Of a DNA stretch of 64,000 nt, positions 16,139 to 24,649 are shown piece by piece. Within the stretch, counting starts at the first letter, position 1. The number at the start of each line of letters is the position of its first letter. The stretch is taken from assembly GCA_027309085.1 (NCBI GenBank), contig DAIDDL010000011.1, positions 25,279-89,278 on the forward strand, written 5' to 3'. The translations under genes were made by a program, and so were the position numbers. The notes under the pieces are model-generated. The model did not search any database, had not been told where the DNA came from, and saw only the letters and a program-made list of their open reading frames with translations. The stretch is from Sulfobacillus sp. (lineage in GTDB: Bacteria > Bacillota > Sulfobacillia > Sulfobacillales > Sulfobacillaceae).

Positions 16139-18565
16139 TTATTTTCCTGATGTTCGGGACTTCAGGTTTTTCTCCACCTCCAGCACATGCAGTGTGGTGG
16201 CCAGCACAGTGTCAGGGTCCAGGCTCATGGAGTCGATGCCGATTTCCACCAGAAATTCCGCCATTTCGGGGTAGTCGGACGGCGCCTGGCCGCACAGGCC
16301 GGAATGCCGGTGATTGCGGCGGCACCCGTCGACAGCCAGCCGGATCATCTCTTTCACGCCCGGGTCGCGCTCATCGTAATCACACGCGACGATAGAGGAA
16401 TCCCGGTCCACACCTAGGGTCAACTGGGTCAGGTCATTGGATCCAATCGAAAATCCGTCAAATTGCTGCGCGAACCGGTCGATCTGGATGACGTTGTTCG
16501 GGATCTCGCACATGACATAGATTTCGAGCCCGTTGTCCCCCCGCTTGAGTCCGAGTTCGGCCATGCGCGCCAGCACCTGCTCAGCCTCTTCAACACGCCG
16601 GCAAAAGGGGATCATCAACAGCACATTGCTCAGTCCCATGGTTTCCCGCACCCGCTTCATGGCGGCGCACTCCAGCGCAAAGCCGTCCGCATAGGCGGGA
16701 TGCGTATACCGCGAGGCACCCCGGAATCCCAGCATGGGGTTGTCTTCTTGCGGTTCAAACCACCTCCCCCCCAACAGCGAGGCGTATTCATTGGTCTTGA
16801 AATCGGACATTCTGACAATCACGGGCTTGGGGTAAAACGCTGCGGCGATTGTCCCCACCCCTTCAGCCAGACGGGTGATGAAAAAGTCGCTGGGCGATGC
16901 GTACGTTTCGGTCCGCTTCGCGATCTCCGCGCGTTCATGACCGTCTGCCACTTTTTCGGGATGGATCAGGGCCATGGGATGAATCTGGATGGATTCGTTG
17001 ATGATGAATTCCATGCGGGCCAACCCTACCCCGTCATTGGGCAGAAAGCTGCTGGCAAATGCCGTATCAGGATTGCCGATATTCATCATGATTTTGGTAG
17101 CGGGCCGCGCAATGGTTGACAGATCGGTGTGCCGGACTTCGAAAGGAATGGTGCCCGCATAGACATGCCCCACGTCGCCTTCCGCACAGGACACAGTGAC
17201 CGCCTCTTGGTCCTTTAAAACGGTCGTGGCATTATCCGCCCCCACTACCGCGGGAATACCCAATTCCCGGGCAATAATCGCAGCATGGCAGGTCCTGCCG
17301 CCGCGGTTGGTTACAATCGCGGCCGCCTTCTTCATAATGGGCTCCCAGTCTGGGGTTGTGGTGTCGGCCACCAAGACCTCCCCTTCGTGGAACTCTCCCA
17401 CATGTGCGCTGCTGGTAATCACATGCACCGCAGCGGATGCAATCTTGCTGCCCACCGCCCTGCCGGTCGCCAAAATGGGGCCGGGCGCCGAAAGCCGGTA
17501 CTCTTCAAGCACCTGGCCCTTCTTTTGGGACGCCACAGTTTCCGGCCGCGCCTGGACCATGTAGACCTGCCCGTCTTCGCCATCTTTCGCCCACTCCATA
17601 TCCATGGGTTCGGCGGAGCCGCGGATGCGGCTGTAGTGCTGTTCGACTTTGATGGCATAATCCGCCAGTGTCAGCACATCGTCATCGGTAAGGGAAAACC
17701 GTTCGCGGCTGGCGCGCGGCGTCGGGATGTTCCGTGTGGTCAGCCCATTGCGCCCTTTGGCGTAGACCATGGTAATCTTCTTGGATCCTAGCGTGCGCCT
17801 CAGCACAGCACGGTGCCCCTGCAGAAAAGTCGGCTTGAACACGTAGAATTCATCAGGATCCACCGCGCCTTGCACCACATTCTCGCCCAGCCCGTAGGAA
17901 GCCGTGATGAACACCGCGTCGCGGAAGCCGGTTTCGGTATCGAGAGAAAACATCACACCGCTGCTCGCCAAATCGGAACGCACCATCTTCATGATGCCAA
18001 TCGAAAGGGCCACTTTGAAGTGGTCGAATCCTTCGTCGAAGCGGTAGTGAATGGCGCGGTCGGTGAACAGGCTGGCGAAACAGCGGCGGCACGAATCAAG
18101 CAGCATGGCGTCCCCCGCGATATTCAGATACGTGTCCTGCTGCCCAGCAAAACTGGCCGTGGGCAAGTCCTCGGCGGTCGCTGAAGAGCGGACGGCCACT
18201 GACAGGGTCTCGCCGTATTCTTCGCGCAGCGCGTGATAAGCGGACAGAATTTCCGCCTGCAGGTCATCGGGCAGCGGACAGCTATACACAAGATCCCGGG
18301 CCTGCTGCCCCCGGGCGGCTAAGTCGTTCATATCATTCGGATTGCAGGTATCAAGAATCGCATGCAAGGGATCCCAAGCTTTTGCTGCCGTCAGCACATA
18401 ACGGTAAGCCTCTGCTGTGACTGCAAATCCGTTGGGCACCTTCACGCCTTCCGGCAGCAAGTTCTGGTACAATTCCCCCAAAGAGGCGTTCTTACCACCT
18501 ACCAAAGGGACATCGCCCATCCCGATTTCGTTGAAAAAACGAATATATTGATATGCCATCGCCAT
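16139..18565 (-). CDS. ppsA: Phosphoenolpyruvate synthase
   Basis: 808 residues, close to the usual 790-810. Start ATG 18565 or 18559, with AAAGGA just upstream. The N-terminal ATP-binding domain (VGGKNASLGELYQNL, VAVRSSATAEDLPTASFAGQ) is followed by the swivelling phosphohistidine domain, TNRGGRTCHAAIIARELG with the catalytic His, and the C-terminal PEP/pyruvate barrel (MSDFKTNEYASLLGG, NPMLGFRGASRY, FSIGSNDLTQLTLGVDRDS, CGQAPSDYPE). It makes PEP from pyruvate with ATP conversion to AMP, the gluconeogenic entry step, and opposes the pyruvate kinase encoded nearby. It appears monocistronic. Confidence 0.97.
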   Translation of the reverse strand: MAMAYQYIRFFNEIGMGDVPLVGGKNASLGELYQNLLPEGVKVPNGFAVTAEAYRYVLTAAKAWDPLHAILDTCNPNDMNDLAARGQQARDLVYSCPLPDDLQAEILSAYHALREEYGETLSVAVRSSATAEDLPTASFAGQQDTYLNIAGDAMLLDSCRRCFASLFTDRAIHYRFDEGFDHFKVALSIGIMKMVRSDLASSGVMFSLDTETGFRDAVFITASYGLGENVVQGAVDPDEFYVFKPTFLQGHRAVLRRTLGSKKITMVYAKGRNGLTTRNIPTPRASRERFSLTDDDVLTLADYAIKVEQHYSRIRGSAEPMDMEWAKDGEDGQVYMVQARPETVASQKKGQVLEEYRLSAPGPILATGRAVGSKIASAAVHVITSSAHVGEFHEGEVLVADTTTPDWEPIMKKAAAIVTNRGGRTCHAAIIARELGIPAVVGADNATTVLKDQEAVTVSCAEGDVGHVYAGTIPFEVRHTDLSTIARPATKIMMNIGNPDTAFASSFLPNDGVGLARMEFIINESIQIHPMALIHPEKVADGHERAEIAKRTETYASPSDFFITRLAEGVGTIAAAFYPKPVIVRMSDFKTNEYASLLGGRWFEPQEDNPMLGFRGASRYTHPAYADGFALECAAMKRVRETMGLSNVLLMIPFCRRVEEAEQVLARMAELGLKRGDNGLEIYVMCEIPNNVIQIDRFAQQFDGFSIGSNDLTQLTLGVDRDSSIVACDYDERDPGVKEMIRLAVDGCRRNHRHSGLCGQAPSDYPEMAEFLVEIGIDSMSLDPDTVLATTLHVLEVEKNLKSRTSGK

Positions 18566-19138
18566 CAGTCATCCTTTCTGAGACTATTCCTTGTTGTACC
18601 AACGATCTTTCAGCCCATGTAGCACAGCCAACAGCTGTGGGGTCCGAATCCAATCCGGTTCAGTGGGGAACCGGTCGAATCTTCATTCTGTTTCCAGGAT
18701 AAGCTTTGGACGTGACACGCTATCAGGGCCAAAAGACCATGTTTTCCCGGAACTTTGGGTACTATTTCAGGACATGCATCGTTATTCAGTGGGCGTTTGC
18801 GGCACAGCAGCGTGGGCGACGGAAGGTTAAGGGGTTGTTCAGACAGGAAGACTGTTCACGTCCCAGCAAAGGTTGTGCCTGCTGGCACGGCAGTGCGGCT
18901 GTCCCCTGCCCCGATTCGCAGGACCGGCAAGTGATGAGAACTAGTTCACATTTTAATCCAGATCGCCCCCCGTTAAAAATGGCTTTCCGGAAGTTTCTCC
19001 CCGCACGGTTTTATAGTATGGTTAAAAGGGAAAGGCGCCATGGTGGCCGGTTGCTGTGGTTTGAATCGGCCGCTTACATTCCCTCGTGGCGCTGGCAAGT
19101 TCTTCTTGACCTCACGGGTTTGGTAGAAAGGAGGGTGA
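18566..19138. other. Divergent intergenic region before the cytochrome operon
   Basis: 573 bases with no supported gene. It should hold the leftward ppsA promoter and the rightward cytochrome operon promoter. A TATAGT (about 19011-19016) is a candidate -10 for the latter, without a good -35. Frames open on the + strand have no ribosome binding site and no recognisable protein motifs. Confidence 0.35.
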
Positions 19139-19228
19139 ATGACAACATCTACGGGCAATTATCTTGTTGAAGTGCTGTTCCTTGCGGTGTTCGCTGCAGG
19201 CATTCTATGGCCTGCGCGCAAACGCTAG
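19139..19228 (+). CDS. 29-residue single-helix membrane peptide
   Basis: ATG 19139 follows an excellent site (AAAGGAGGGTGA) and reads 29 codons to TAG at 19226-19228. The product has a short polar N-terminus, a hydrophobic stretch (residues about 8-24, YLVEVLFLAVFAAGILW) and a basic PARKR end, so it is a single-pass peptide with its C-terminus inside. It lies 44 bases before the cytochrome b gene. By analogy with the very small subunits of cytochrome b6f and terminal oxidases, it may be an accessory subunit of the same complex; that is inference from position, size and topology. Confidence 0.65.
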   Translation: MTTSTGNYLVEVLFLAVFAAGILWPARKR

Positions 19229-19272
19229 ACGACTGACTATGGCAAATGCTAATTCACCGAGGAGATGACGTC

Positions 19273-19896
19273 ATGGCAAACTGGACATCGGCATCACGCC
19301 AGGCTCTTGCGGATCTATTGTCCGTGGACACATGGCTGCCGGAAACGATGCCGGAATATGCTCAGGGTTTCATGTATATGCTGGGGTCTCTCACGGCTTC
19401 AAGCTTCGTGGTTCTGGTTCTCTCGGGAGTGGTGCTGGCTGCCAACGGTCCGGCCAGCTGGTCCTACAACGGGGCAGACCGGTTTGCGGCGGCGGTGCAT
19501 TTTTGGGCCGTCCAGGCCTTTTTCTTCTTTATGATGCTGCATCTCTGGCGGGTCTTCTTTACAGGCGCCTGGCGCGGCGGCCGCAAGGAAACCTGGCTGC
19601 TGGGCGCTTTGGCCTTTCTCATCGCTATCCCCACCGCGTTTACCGGATATCTGATTAATGGGGATTTCTATTCGCAATGGAATGCGGTGCAGGCTAAAGA
19701 TGGTCTCAACGCATTGGGTTTGGCTTGGGTGAACCTGCCGAATGCGGGCCAGATGTTTGGCATGCACGTGGTGGTGCTGCCCCTGACCCTGTCCGCGCTG
19801 ATCTTTGGCCACATCGCGCGGGTCCGCTTGAAAGGGGTCGTGCCGCCTTATCCAGCGGCGCAGGTCCAGACTCATACATCGAAGGAGGGACAGTAG
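19273..19896 (+). CDS. Cytochrome b (b6-type, N-terminal four-helix module)
   Basis: 207 residues from ATG 19273 (MANWTSAS), with GAGGAG 8 bases upstream. Four membrane helices are visible at about 35-58, 75-96, 108-128 and 163-183. Candidate haem-ligand histidines are H76 and H90 (spacing 14) and H165 and H180 (spacing 15); the 15-residue spacing in the fourth helix is the b6f/Firmicute pattern rather than the mitochondrial bc1 one. It should carry two b haems and exchange electrons with quinone. The gene is followed after two bases by its partner. No Rieske protein or c-type cytochrome gene is nearby. Confidence 0.9.
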   Translation: MANWTSASRQALADLLSVDTWLPETMPEYAQGFMYMLGSLTASSFVVLVLSGVVLAANGPASWSYNGADRFAAAVHFWAVQAFFFFMMLHLWRVFFTGAWRGGRKETWLLGALAFLIAIPTAFTGYLINGDFYSQWNAVQAKDGLNALGLAWVNLPNAGQMFGMHVVVLPLTLSALIFGHIARVRLKGVVPPYPAAQVQTHTSKEGQ

Positions 19897-19898
19897 CG

Positions 19899-20864
19899 AT
19901 GGCCGCGCAGGGACAGGAGGACATGGTCACCCAGTACCAGTATGTGCCGGAAGATTTCATGAAGCACCTGATGGGGACGCTCGGAATTGTGTCGGTTCTG
20001 GTACTGGTCTTGGCCATTTGGTTTGGGGTTCCGGAGGAGGCTCCGCTGACCATTCAGAAAGACGCGCTCCAAAATCCCGTGGCGTTTGAGGCAATGACCA
20101 CCCGGGACCTCAACGGACAGGGACGGATGGCCAGCTACGGCCCTCCCTACAATGACGGCACCGGTAATTTGGAATCAGTAGTGCAAAAGTGGGTGGGCAT
20201 CCTGCACCCGCTGAACGCCGAAGACGATTTCATTGTTAAGCCGCTAGAGATGGCGGCGACGGTGAATCCGGCGATTACCCCCGTGCTTAACCGGTTTGAA
20301 AGCGCCTCTCCTGCCCAGAAAGTACTATGGGCAAACAATTATGAAACGGCCTTGGCGAGAGGCACGGTGAAGAATGGGCTGGTCGTGGTTCCCTCCGGCG
20401 ATTATGGACCGGTTTCCACGTTGATGAATGATACGTTGAAACTGGGAGAGAGCGGGTTGATGTCGGGGGCCCTAATGCGGAATCCCAACGTGGTTACGCG
20501 ATTTAACAACCAGAACTACGAACTGTTCTTGGAGGGCGACCCTCTGCACACTGCGGCCGCGCCGCTGCAGCTGAAAGGCACCCAGTGGGGCATCATCCAT
20601 TCGGCAGTGCCAGGATACCCCGGGGCCTGGTGGATGACCATTCCCTCCTGGATTTACCAGTGGCCGTTTGTAGCCAATTCCCCCGCTAATGACGGCATTG
20701 CCCTCGGTCTCGGATTTGTCGTGTGGGTCCTATTGGCGGTGACCCCCTGTATTCCCGGGTGGAACCGGGTGCCGCGGCTGCTCGGCGTCTACCGGCTGAT
20801 CTGGAAGGACTACTACCACCAGCACACCGCAGACCCGGCTGTTCCGCCGGAAAACCTGCCATGA
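19899..20864 (+). CDS. Membrane-anchored partner of cytochrome b, with large extracytoplasmic domain
   Basis: 321 residues from ATG 19899, with GGAGG upstream. It starts two bases after the cytochrome b stop. One membrane helix at about 24-43 (HLMGTLGIVSVLVLVLAIWF) is followed by VPEEAPLTI, resembling the start of cytochrome b6f subunit IV. About 230 hydrophilic residues then precede a second hydrophobic segment (about 276-296, LGFVVWVLLAVTPCIPGW) and a basic tail. The PEWY-type quinol-site motif of true cytochrome b C-terminal modules was not found. No CxxCH haem site is present. It is probably an electron-transfer complex subunit of unusual architecture, and its function is open. Confidence 0.7.
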   Translation: MAAQGQEDMVTQYQYVPEDFMKHLMGTLGIVSVLVLVLAIWFGVPEEAPLTIQKDALQNPVAFEAMTTRDLNGQGRMASYGPPYNDGTGNLESVVQKWVGILHPLNAEDDFIVKPLEMAATVNPAITPVLNRFESASPAQKVLWANNYETALARGTVKNGLVVVPSGDYGPVSTLMNDTLKLGESGLMSGALMRNPNVVTRFNNQNYELFLEGDPLHTAAAPLQLKGTQWGIIHSAVPGYPGAWWMTIPSWIYQWPFVANSPANDGIALGLGFVVWVLLAVTPCIPGWNRVPRLLGVYRLIWKDYYHQHTADPAVPPENLP

Positions 20865-21112
20865 CCCCCAAACATCGTCTCAAGCAGGCGTTCGGGATAC
20901 TCCGTCTAGCTCTCGGCAGCATCTTGGGCATCGTGGGGTTCGGGACGATAAGCTTGGGCCTGCTGCCCTTTAAAGCGTCGGCTTTGGGAGCCGGGGTCGG
21001 CGAGCTGGCGGTCGGCACTGTGCTCGCGCTGGGGGTACTTACCCCCATGCGTGGCCGGCGGCCATCTCCCCCGCCGCAAGGGGGCCTGGACGAAAAGTCT
21101 CCGGAAAAATGA
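20861..21112 (+). CDS. Small two-helix membrane protein, end of cytochrome operon
   Basis: 83 residues from ATG 20861, overlapping the previous stop by four bases (ATGA), which indicates translational coupling. After a basic N-terminus (MTPKHRLKQ) there are two hydrophobic segments, residues about 11-35 and 40-62, then a proline-rich polar tail. No family is recognised. Coupling to the cytochrome b partner suggests a subunit or assembly factor of the same membrane complex. The transcript ends at a terminator directly downstream. Confidence 0.65.
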   Translation: MTPKHRLKQAFGILRLALGSILGIVGFGTISLGLLPFKASALGAGVGELAVGTVLALGVLTPMRGRRPSPPPQGGLDEKSPEK

Positions 21113-21118
21113 CAGCGG

Positions 21119-21148
21119 GAGGGCGCGCCCAAGCTGCGCCCTCTTTTT
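21119..21148 (+). terminator. Intrinsic terminator of the cytochrome b operon
   Basis: An 8-bp perfect stem (GAGGGCGC 21119-21126 with GCGCCCTC 21136-21143) is followed by TTTTT. It begins just after the last gene's stop at 21112 and also separates the operon from the convergent SNF2 helicase gene. Confidence 0.88.
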
Positions 21149-21160
21149 ACGCATGCGGCG

Positions 21161-24100
21161 CTATAAGGACAGCAGTTCCCTCACGTCATCTTCTGTCAGG
21201 GCGGACAAGCCTTCGTCATTGGCCTGCACGACCTGGTCAATCAGGTGGCGCTTCTTCTGCTGCAGCTCGTAAATCTTCTCCTCAATGGTGCCCTTGGTGA
21301 TGAGCCGGATCACTTGCACGGACCGTTTTTGCCCGATGCGGTGGGCCCGGTCGGCAGCCTGTTCCTCGACGGCGGGATTCCACCACAGATCGTACAGAAT
21401 GACCGTATCTGCTCCGGTCAGATTTAGGCCAGTCCCCCCCGCCTTTAGGGAAATCAAAAAGATTGGGCGCTTCCCATCATTGAACCGGTTGCAAAGGTCC
21501 AGCCGGTCAGCCACGGGGGTGCTGCCGTCGAGGTAAAAGTAGCTGATTCCCCGCTGGTCCAGTTCGGACCGGATGATGGCCAGCATGGATGTAAACTGGG
21601 AGAAAATGAGCATGCGCTTGTCGGCGCCCATCCCTTCGTCAATGATCTCGAGGAGCTGGTCGAGTTTGCCTGACTCTCCTTGATAGTTTTCCACAAAGAG
21701 TCCTGGGTGGCAGCATATCTGCCGCAACCGTGTGAGTCCAGCCAATATTTTGAACCGGCTCTTGTGAAAGGTCTCGACAGACAGGTCGCGGGCGGTTTCT
21801 TTACGCAACTGGGCCAGGTATGCCAAATAGATCTTCTTCTGCTCCACCGCCAAGTCTGTCGTGTTCACTGTCTCAATTTTTTCAGGGAGCTCCTTCAGCA
21901 CATCCTTCTTGAGACGCCGCAACAGAAAGGGGCGGACGCGCCGGGCTACAATCTCGGGCGGGAGCTGCGAGAATTCTTCCCGACCACCAAACAGCGCAGG
22001 GAATACCGCATGAAAAATTGACCAGAGGTCGTCGAGGGAATTTTCCACCGGAGTGCCCGTCAGCGCAAAGCGCTGGTCACTCTTCAGGTCGAAAATGGCC
22101 TGGGCTGTTTGCGTCGCATGGTTTTTGATGGCCTGGGCCTCGTCCAGAATGAGCGTGTGGAAACGCTGTGAGGAATACGTCTGCAGGTCCCGGCGAAGCA
22201 ACGGATATGAGGTAATCAGCACATCATACTCCCGGGACCGCTCCAAGAGAGCCGCCCGTTGGCTGCGGGTGCCTGCGATGACAGCAGACTTCAAGCTAGG
22301 AGCAAACTTGTGAATCTCACTCTCCCAGTTGTAAACCAGGGACGCTGGGCAGATAATCAGCACGGGGTGCTGGAACGGGCCACCCTCCCGTTCCGAGAGC
22401 AAAAATGCGATGCTTTGCAACGTCTTCCCCAGACCCATATCGTCTGCTAAAATACCTCCGAAGCCGTAATGGGCAAGCGTTTTCATCCACTGAAATCCGT
22501 AGCGCTGATAGTCGCGCAGCACATGGCCCAGAGTTTCAGGCGCCTGAAAGTCCAAATTGTCCGGATTGCGCAGATTGTCAAGCCAGCGGCGCAGAGACTT
22601 TCCTAGTTTAACCGCCATCTGCCGGTCGTCGTGTTCGATGAGGGCCAGCGCCCGGTGCCCAGGAAGCTTTAGGGAGCCGCCTTCCAGCTCCTTGCTGTTC
22701 AGGCCCATGTCTGCCATCAGCTCGCCAATCTGCTGAAACGCCTCATCACTGAGGGGGACGAAGGCCCCGTCCGGCAGACGGTGGTAGGGACGCTTCTCAA
22801 TGATGGCTGCCAGTACTTGCTGTATGTCAGAAGGACTCAGGTCGCCAAAATCGAAAGAGACGTCCAGCCACCCGGTTCTCTCATCAATCTCCAGTCTGGC
22901 TTTTGGCTGGTAGCTGGAAGGTCCCACCATAGAGTGCACGGCCTGCGTCACAAACACCTCGGCCGACTGCTCAAGAAGGGGTAGGACATTGAAGAGAAAT
23001 TGGTATAATTGCCTTTCTCCCTCCAGATACAAAACTTGACCCCTCGCAGTGAATCCCGCCTGCAGGAGCGCGGACAGGATGCGTTCCTCCCCTTCGGAAT
23101 CGCGCAGCAGAATGAGTCCTTCTTCACCGCGCCGGTCCGCCGGGGCCAGCGCGTCCAGAATGCTCTCGCCGTAGACGTAGCGAACCTTCACACTGAGCTC
23201 GTCTTCGTCCCGGTCAAGATATAGGCGCACAATAAGCGGGTGATCGGCAATGCGGTTGGTTACCTCCTTTGCGATGCGCACCGCCGCGAACGATCTCAGG
23301 TCGGGAATGACCGTGTCCATTACCGCTTCGAGATCGGATCCCGACATCTCTATGGGTTCGTGAGAGGATGCCATAACCACTGTCTTCAGTTCAGCGATTC
23401 TCGCCAGGTGGATCTCGTCGAGGGGGTAAATGCTTCCCTCAGCCAGGGCGCAACGGTAAGCCTCCATGATCATCAGCCGGTCCAGCCCCTCAATCTGCAG
23501 GGCGTATTGCCCGCCCGGGGTGCTCTTCACTACGGCGGTCATGGGAAGACCGGCAGGATCTGGGTCAAGGGCCCACTCGCCCCCGTGTTCGTAAGCCACA
23601 ATTGTGTTGGCTCCGCGCAGAAGGGAAATTAACGATTCCCAGGCGAACGGGGGAATGTACAATCTGCGGCTGTTCGTGCCGCCGTATCCAGAATACCCGC
23701 TGTAGCCCCGGGAGCCGTAGGGGTTGAAAGTCTTTTGGTAGAAGCTGTCCTGGCGCCTTACGTCCTGCAGTGCTTCGACGACTGCCAAATCCTTGGGTTC
23801 GAAGGCATGAAGCGTTGGGTCAAAGGTGAACCGCTTGCTGAATACGTGAGGTTGCCCATTCGAAGTCTTCTGTAAAAACTCCTCAATGTTTTGCACCACG
23901 TACAAGCGGTCTAAGCCAACTTTCATTTCAATGAGAAAAATTCCAGACCGGTAGTAGGTTGCCGACGGGCGCAGAATGAATTGCGCCTGCAGGCGCGGTT
24001 GGCCAGGCCGAATTGCCAGCGGTGGCTGCAAACGTGAGGTCCGGGCGGTGTTGCGGTAAATAGCCAGCAGACGCTGTGCCGCCGAGGGTGCCGCGGGTTT

Positions 24101-24472
24101 GACTGGGACCACCGGTGCCGCGGGCACCGGTGGTTTAACGGCCGGGGCAGGCTTTGGCGCCGGTGTCACGGCTGGCGGCTTGGGATGACCGATATTGGGC
24201 CTGACGAGATTGAGCAGCACCGCCACGATGTGCTTGCACCACGAACCCGTTACAAAAGCTGGACATTCACACGCGGCGTCGATCTCTCCGTTGGGGAGAG
24301 CCACAATATCAACGGTGTACAGGACCCGGCCTTGCACTTTGCCAATCCAGTGCGAGCTGTCCTGTTCATCTTGCTGGCATGACGTAACGCGCTGCTGCTG
24401 GTAGTAGGCCTGCCCCCTTTGAAAGTACGTGTTGCCTGCTCGGCGTTTAATGACTTCAGGTGTTAATACCAT
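21161..24472 (-). CDS. SWIM zinc-finger SNF2-family helicase/translocase
   Basis: 1103 residues from ATG 24472, with GAGGGAG upstream. An N-terminal SWIM finger (C68, C70, C79, H81; CECPAFVTGSWCKH) is followed by a Pro/Ala linker (about 92-130) and a long middle region of the bacterial SNF2-associated type. The C-terminal half is the two-lobed ATPase motor: LADDMGLGKTLQSIAFLL (Walker A), LILDEAQAIKN (DEAQ box), LTGTPVENSLDDLWSIF, LISLKAGGTGLNLTGAD, and the last motif DRAHRIGQKRSVQV. Such proteins move on double-stranded DNA and remodel protein-DNA complexes. It is the last gene of a leftward six-gene run with two BREX-type ATPases and a Rad50/Mre11-like pair, so a shared DNA-processing job is likely. 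Confidence 0.93.
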   Translation of the reverse strand: MVLTPEVIKRRAGNTYFQRGQAYYQQQRVTSCQQDEQDSSHWIGKVQGRVLYTVDIVALPNGEIDAACECPAFVTGSWCKHIVAVLLNLVRPNIGHPKPPAVTPAPKPAPAVKPPVPAAPVVPVKPAAPSAAQRLLAIYRNTARTSRLQPPLAIRPGQPRLQAQFILRPSATYYRSGIFLIEMKVGLDRLYVVQNIEEFLQKTSNGQPHVFSKRFTFDPTLHAFEPKDLAVVEALQDVRRQDSFYQKTFNPYGSRGYSGYSGYGGTNSRRLYIPPFAWESLISLLRGANTIVAYEHGGEWALDPDPAGLPMTAVVKSTPGGQYALQIEGLDRLMIMEAYRCALAEGSIYPLDEIHLARIAELKTVVMASSHEPIEMSGSDLEAVMDTVIPDLRSFAAVRIAKEVTNRIADHPLIVRLYLDRDEDELSVKVRYVYGESILDALAPADRRGEEGLILLRDSEGEERILSALLQAGFTARGQVLYLEGERQLYQFLFNVLPLLEQSAEVFVTQAVHSMVGPSSYQPKARLEIDERTGWLDVSFDFGDLSPSDIQQVLAAIIEKRPYHRLPDGAFVPLSDEAFQQIGELMADMGLNSKELEGGSLKLPGHRALALIEHDDRQMAVKLGKSLRRWLDNLRNPDNLDFQAPETLGHVLRDYQRYGFQWMKTLAHYGFGGILADDMGLGKTLQSIAFLLSEREGGPFQHPVLIICPASLVYNWESEIHKFAPSLKSAVIAGTRSQRAALLERSREYDVLITSYPLLRRDLQTYSSQRFHTLILDEAQAIKNHATQTAQAIFDLKSDQRFALTGTPVENSLDDLWSIFHAVFPALFGGREEFSQLPPEIVARRVRPFLLRRLKKDVLKELPEKIETVNTTDLAVEQKKIYLAYLAQLRKETARDLSVETFHKSRFKILAGLTRLRQICCHPGLFVENYQGESGKLDQLLEIIDEGMGADKRMLIFSQFTSMLAIIRSELDQRGISYFYLDGSTPVADRLDLCNRFNDGKRPIFLISLKAGGTGLNLTGADTVILYDLWWNPAVEEQAADRAHRIGQKRSVQVIRLITKGTIEEKIYELQQKKRHLIDQVVQANDEGLSALTEDDVRELLSL

Positions 24473-24649
24473 GCGGCTCCCTCACTCCTTGATTTACACG
24501 GAATCCTATAAAATGAGCAACAACCCATGGAACGATTTCTGTAAGACCTGCGTGAAGGCAGCAGGTCATCTCCGCTATTCCCCCTGCGGGGTCCATGCCG
24601 GCGTTGCGTTGCCGGAAGATCTCAACCCATGGCTGCAAGCTCGCCACCT
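24473..24649 (-). other. Spacer between BrxD-like and SNF2 genes, with hairpin
   Basis: The only wide gap (177 bases) in the downstream part of the operon. A perfect 7-bp hairpin (24545-24551 with 24561-24567, 9-base loop) could attenuate or process the transcript. A 63-residue frame from GTG 24647 also bridges the gap and overlaps the helicase start, but it has an odd composition and no recognisable motif, so a protein here is doubtful. Confidence 0.35.

Noticed and set aside
18706..19170. 154-residue + strand frame before the cytochrome operon
   Set aside because: No ribosome binding site, no motif, and it overlaps the well-supported 29-residue gene in another frame.
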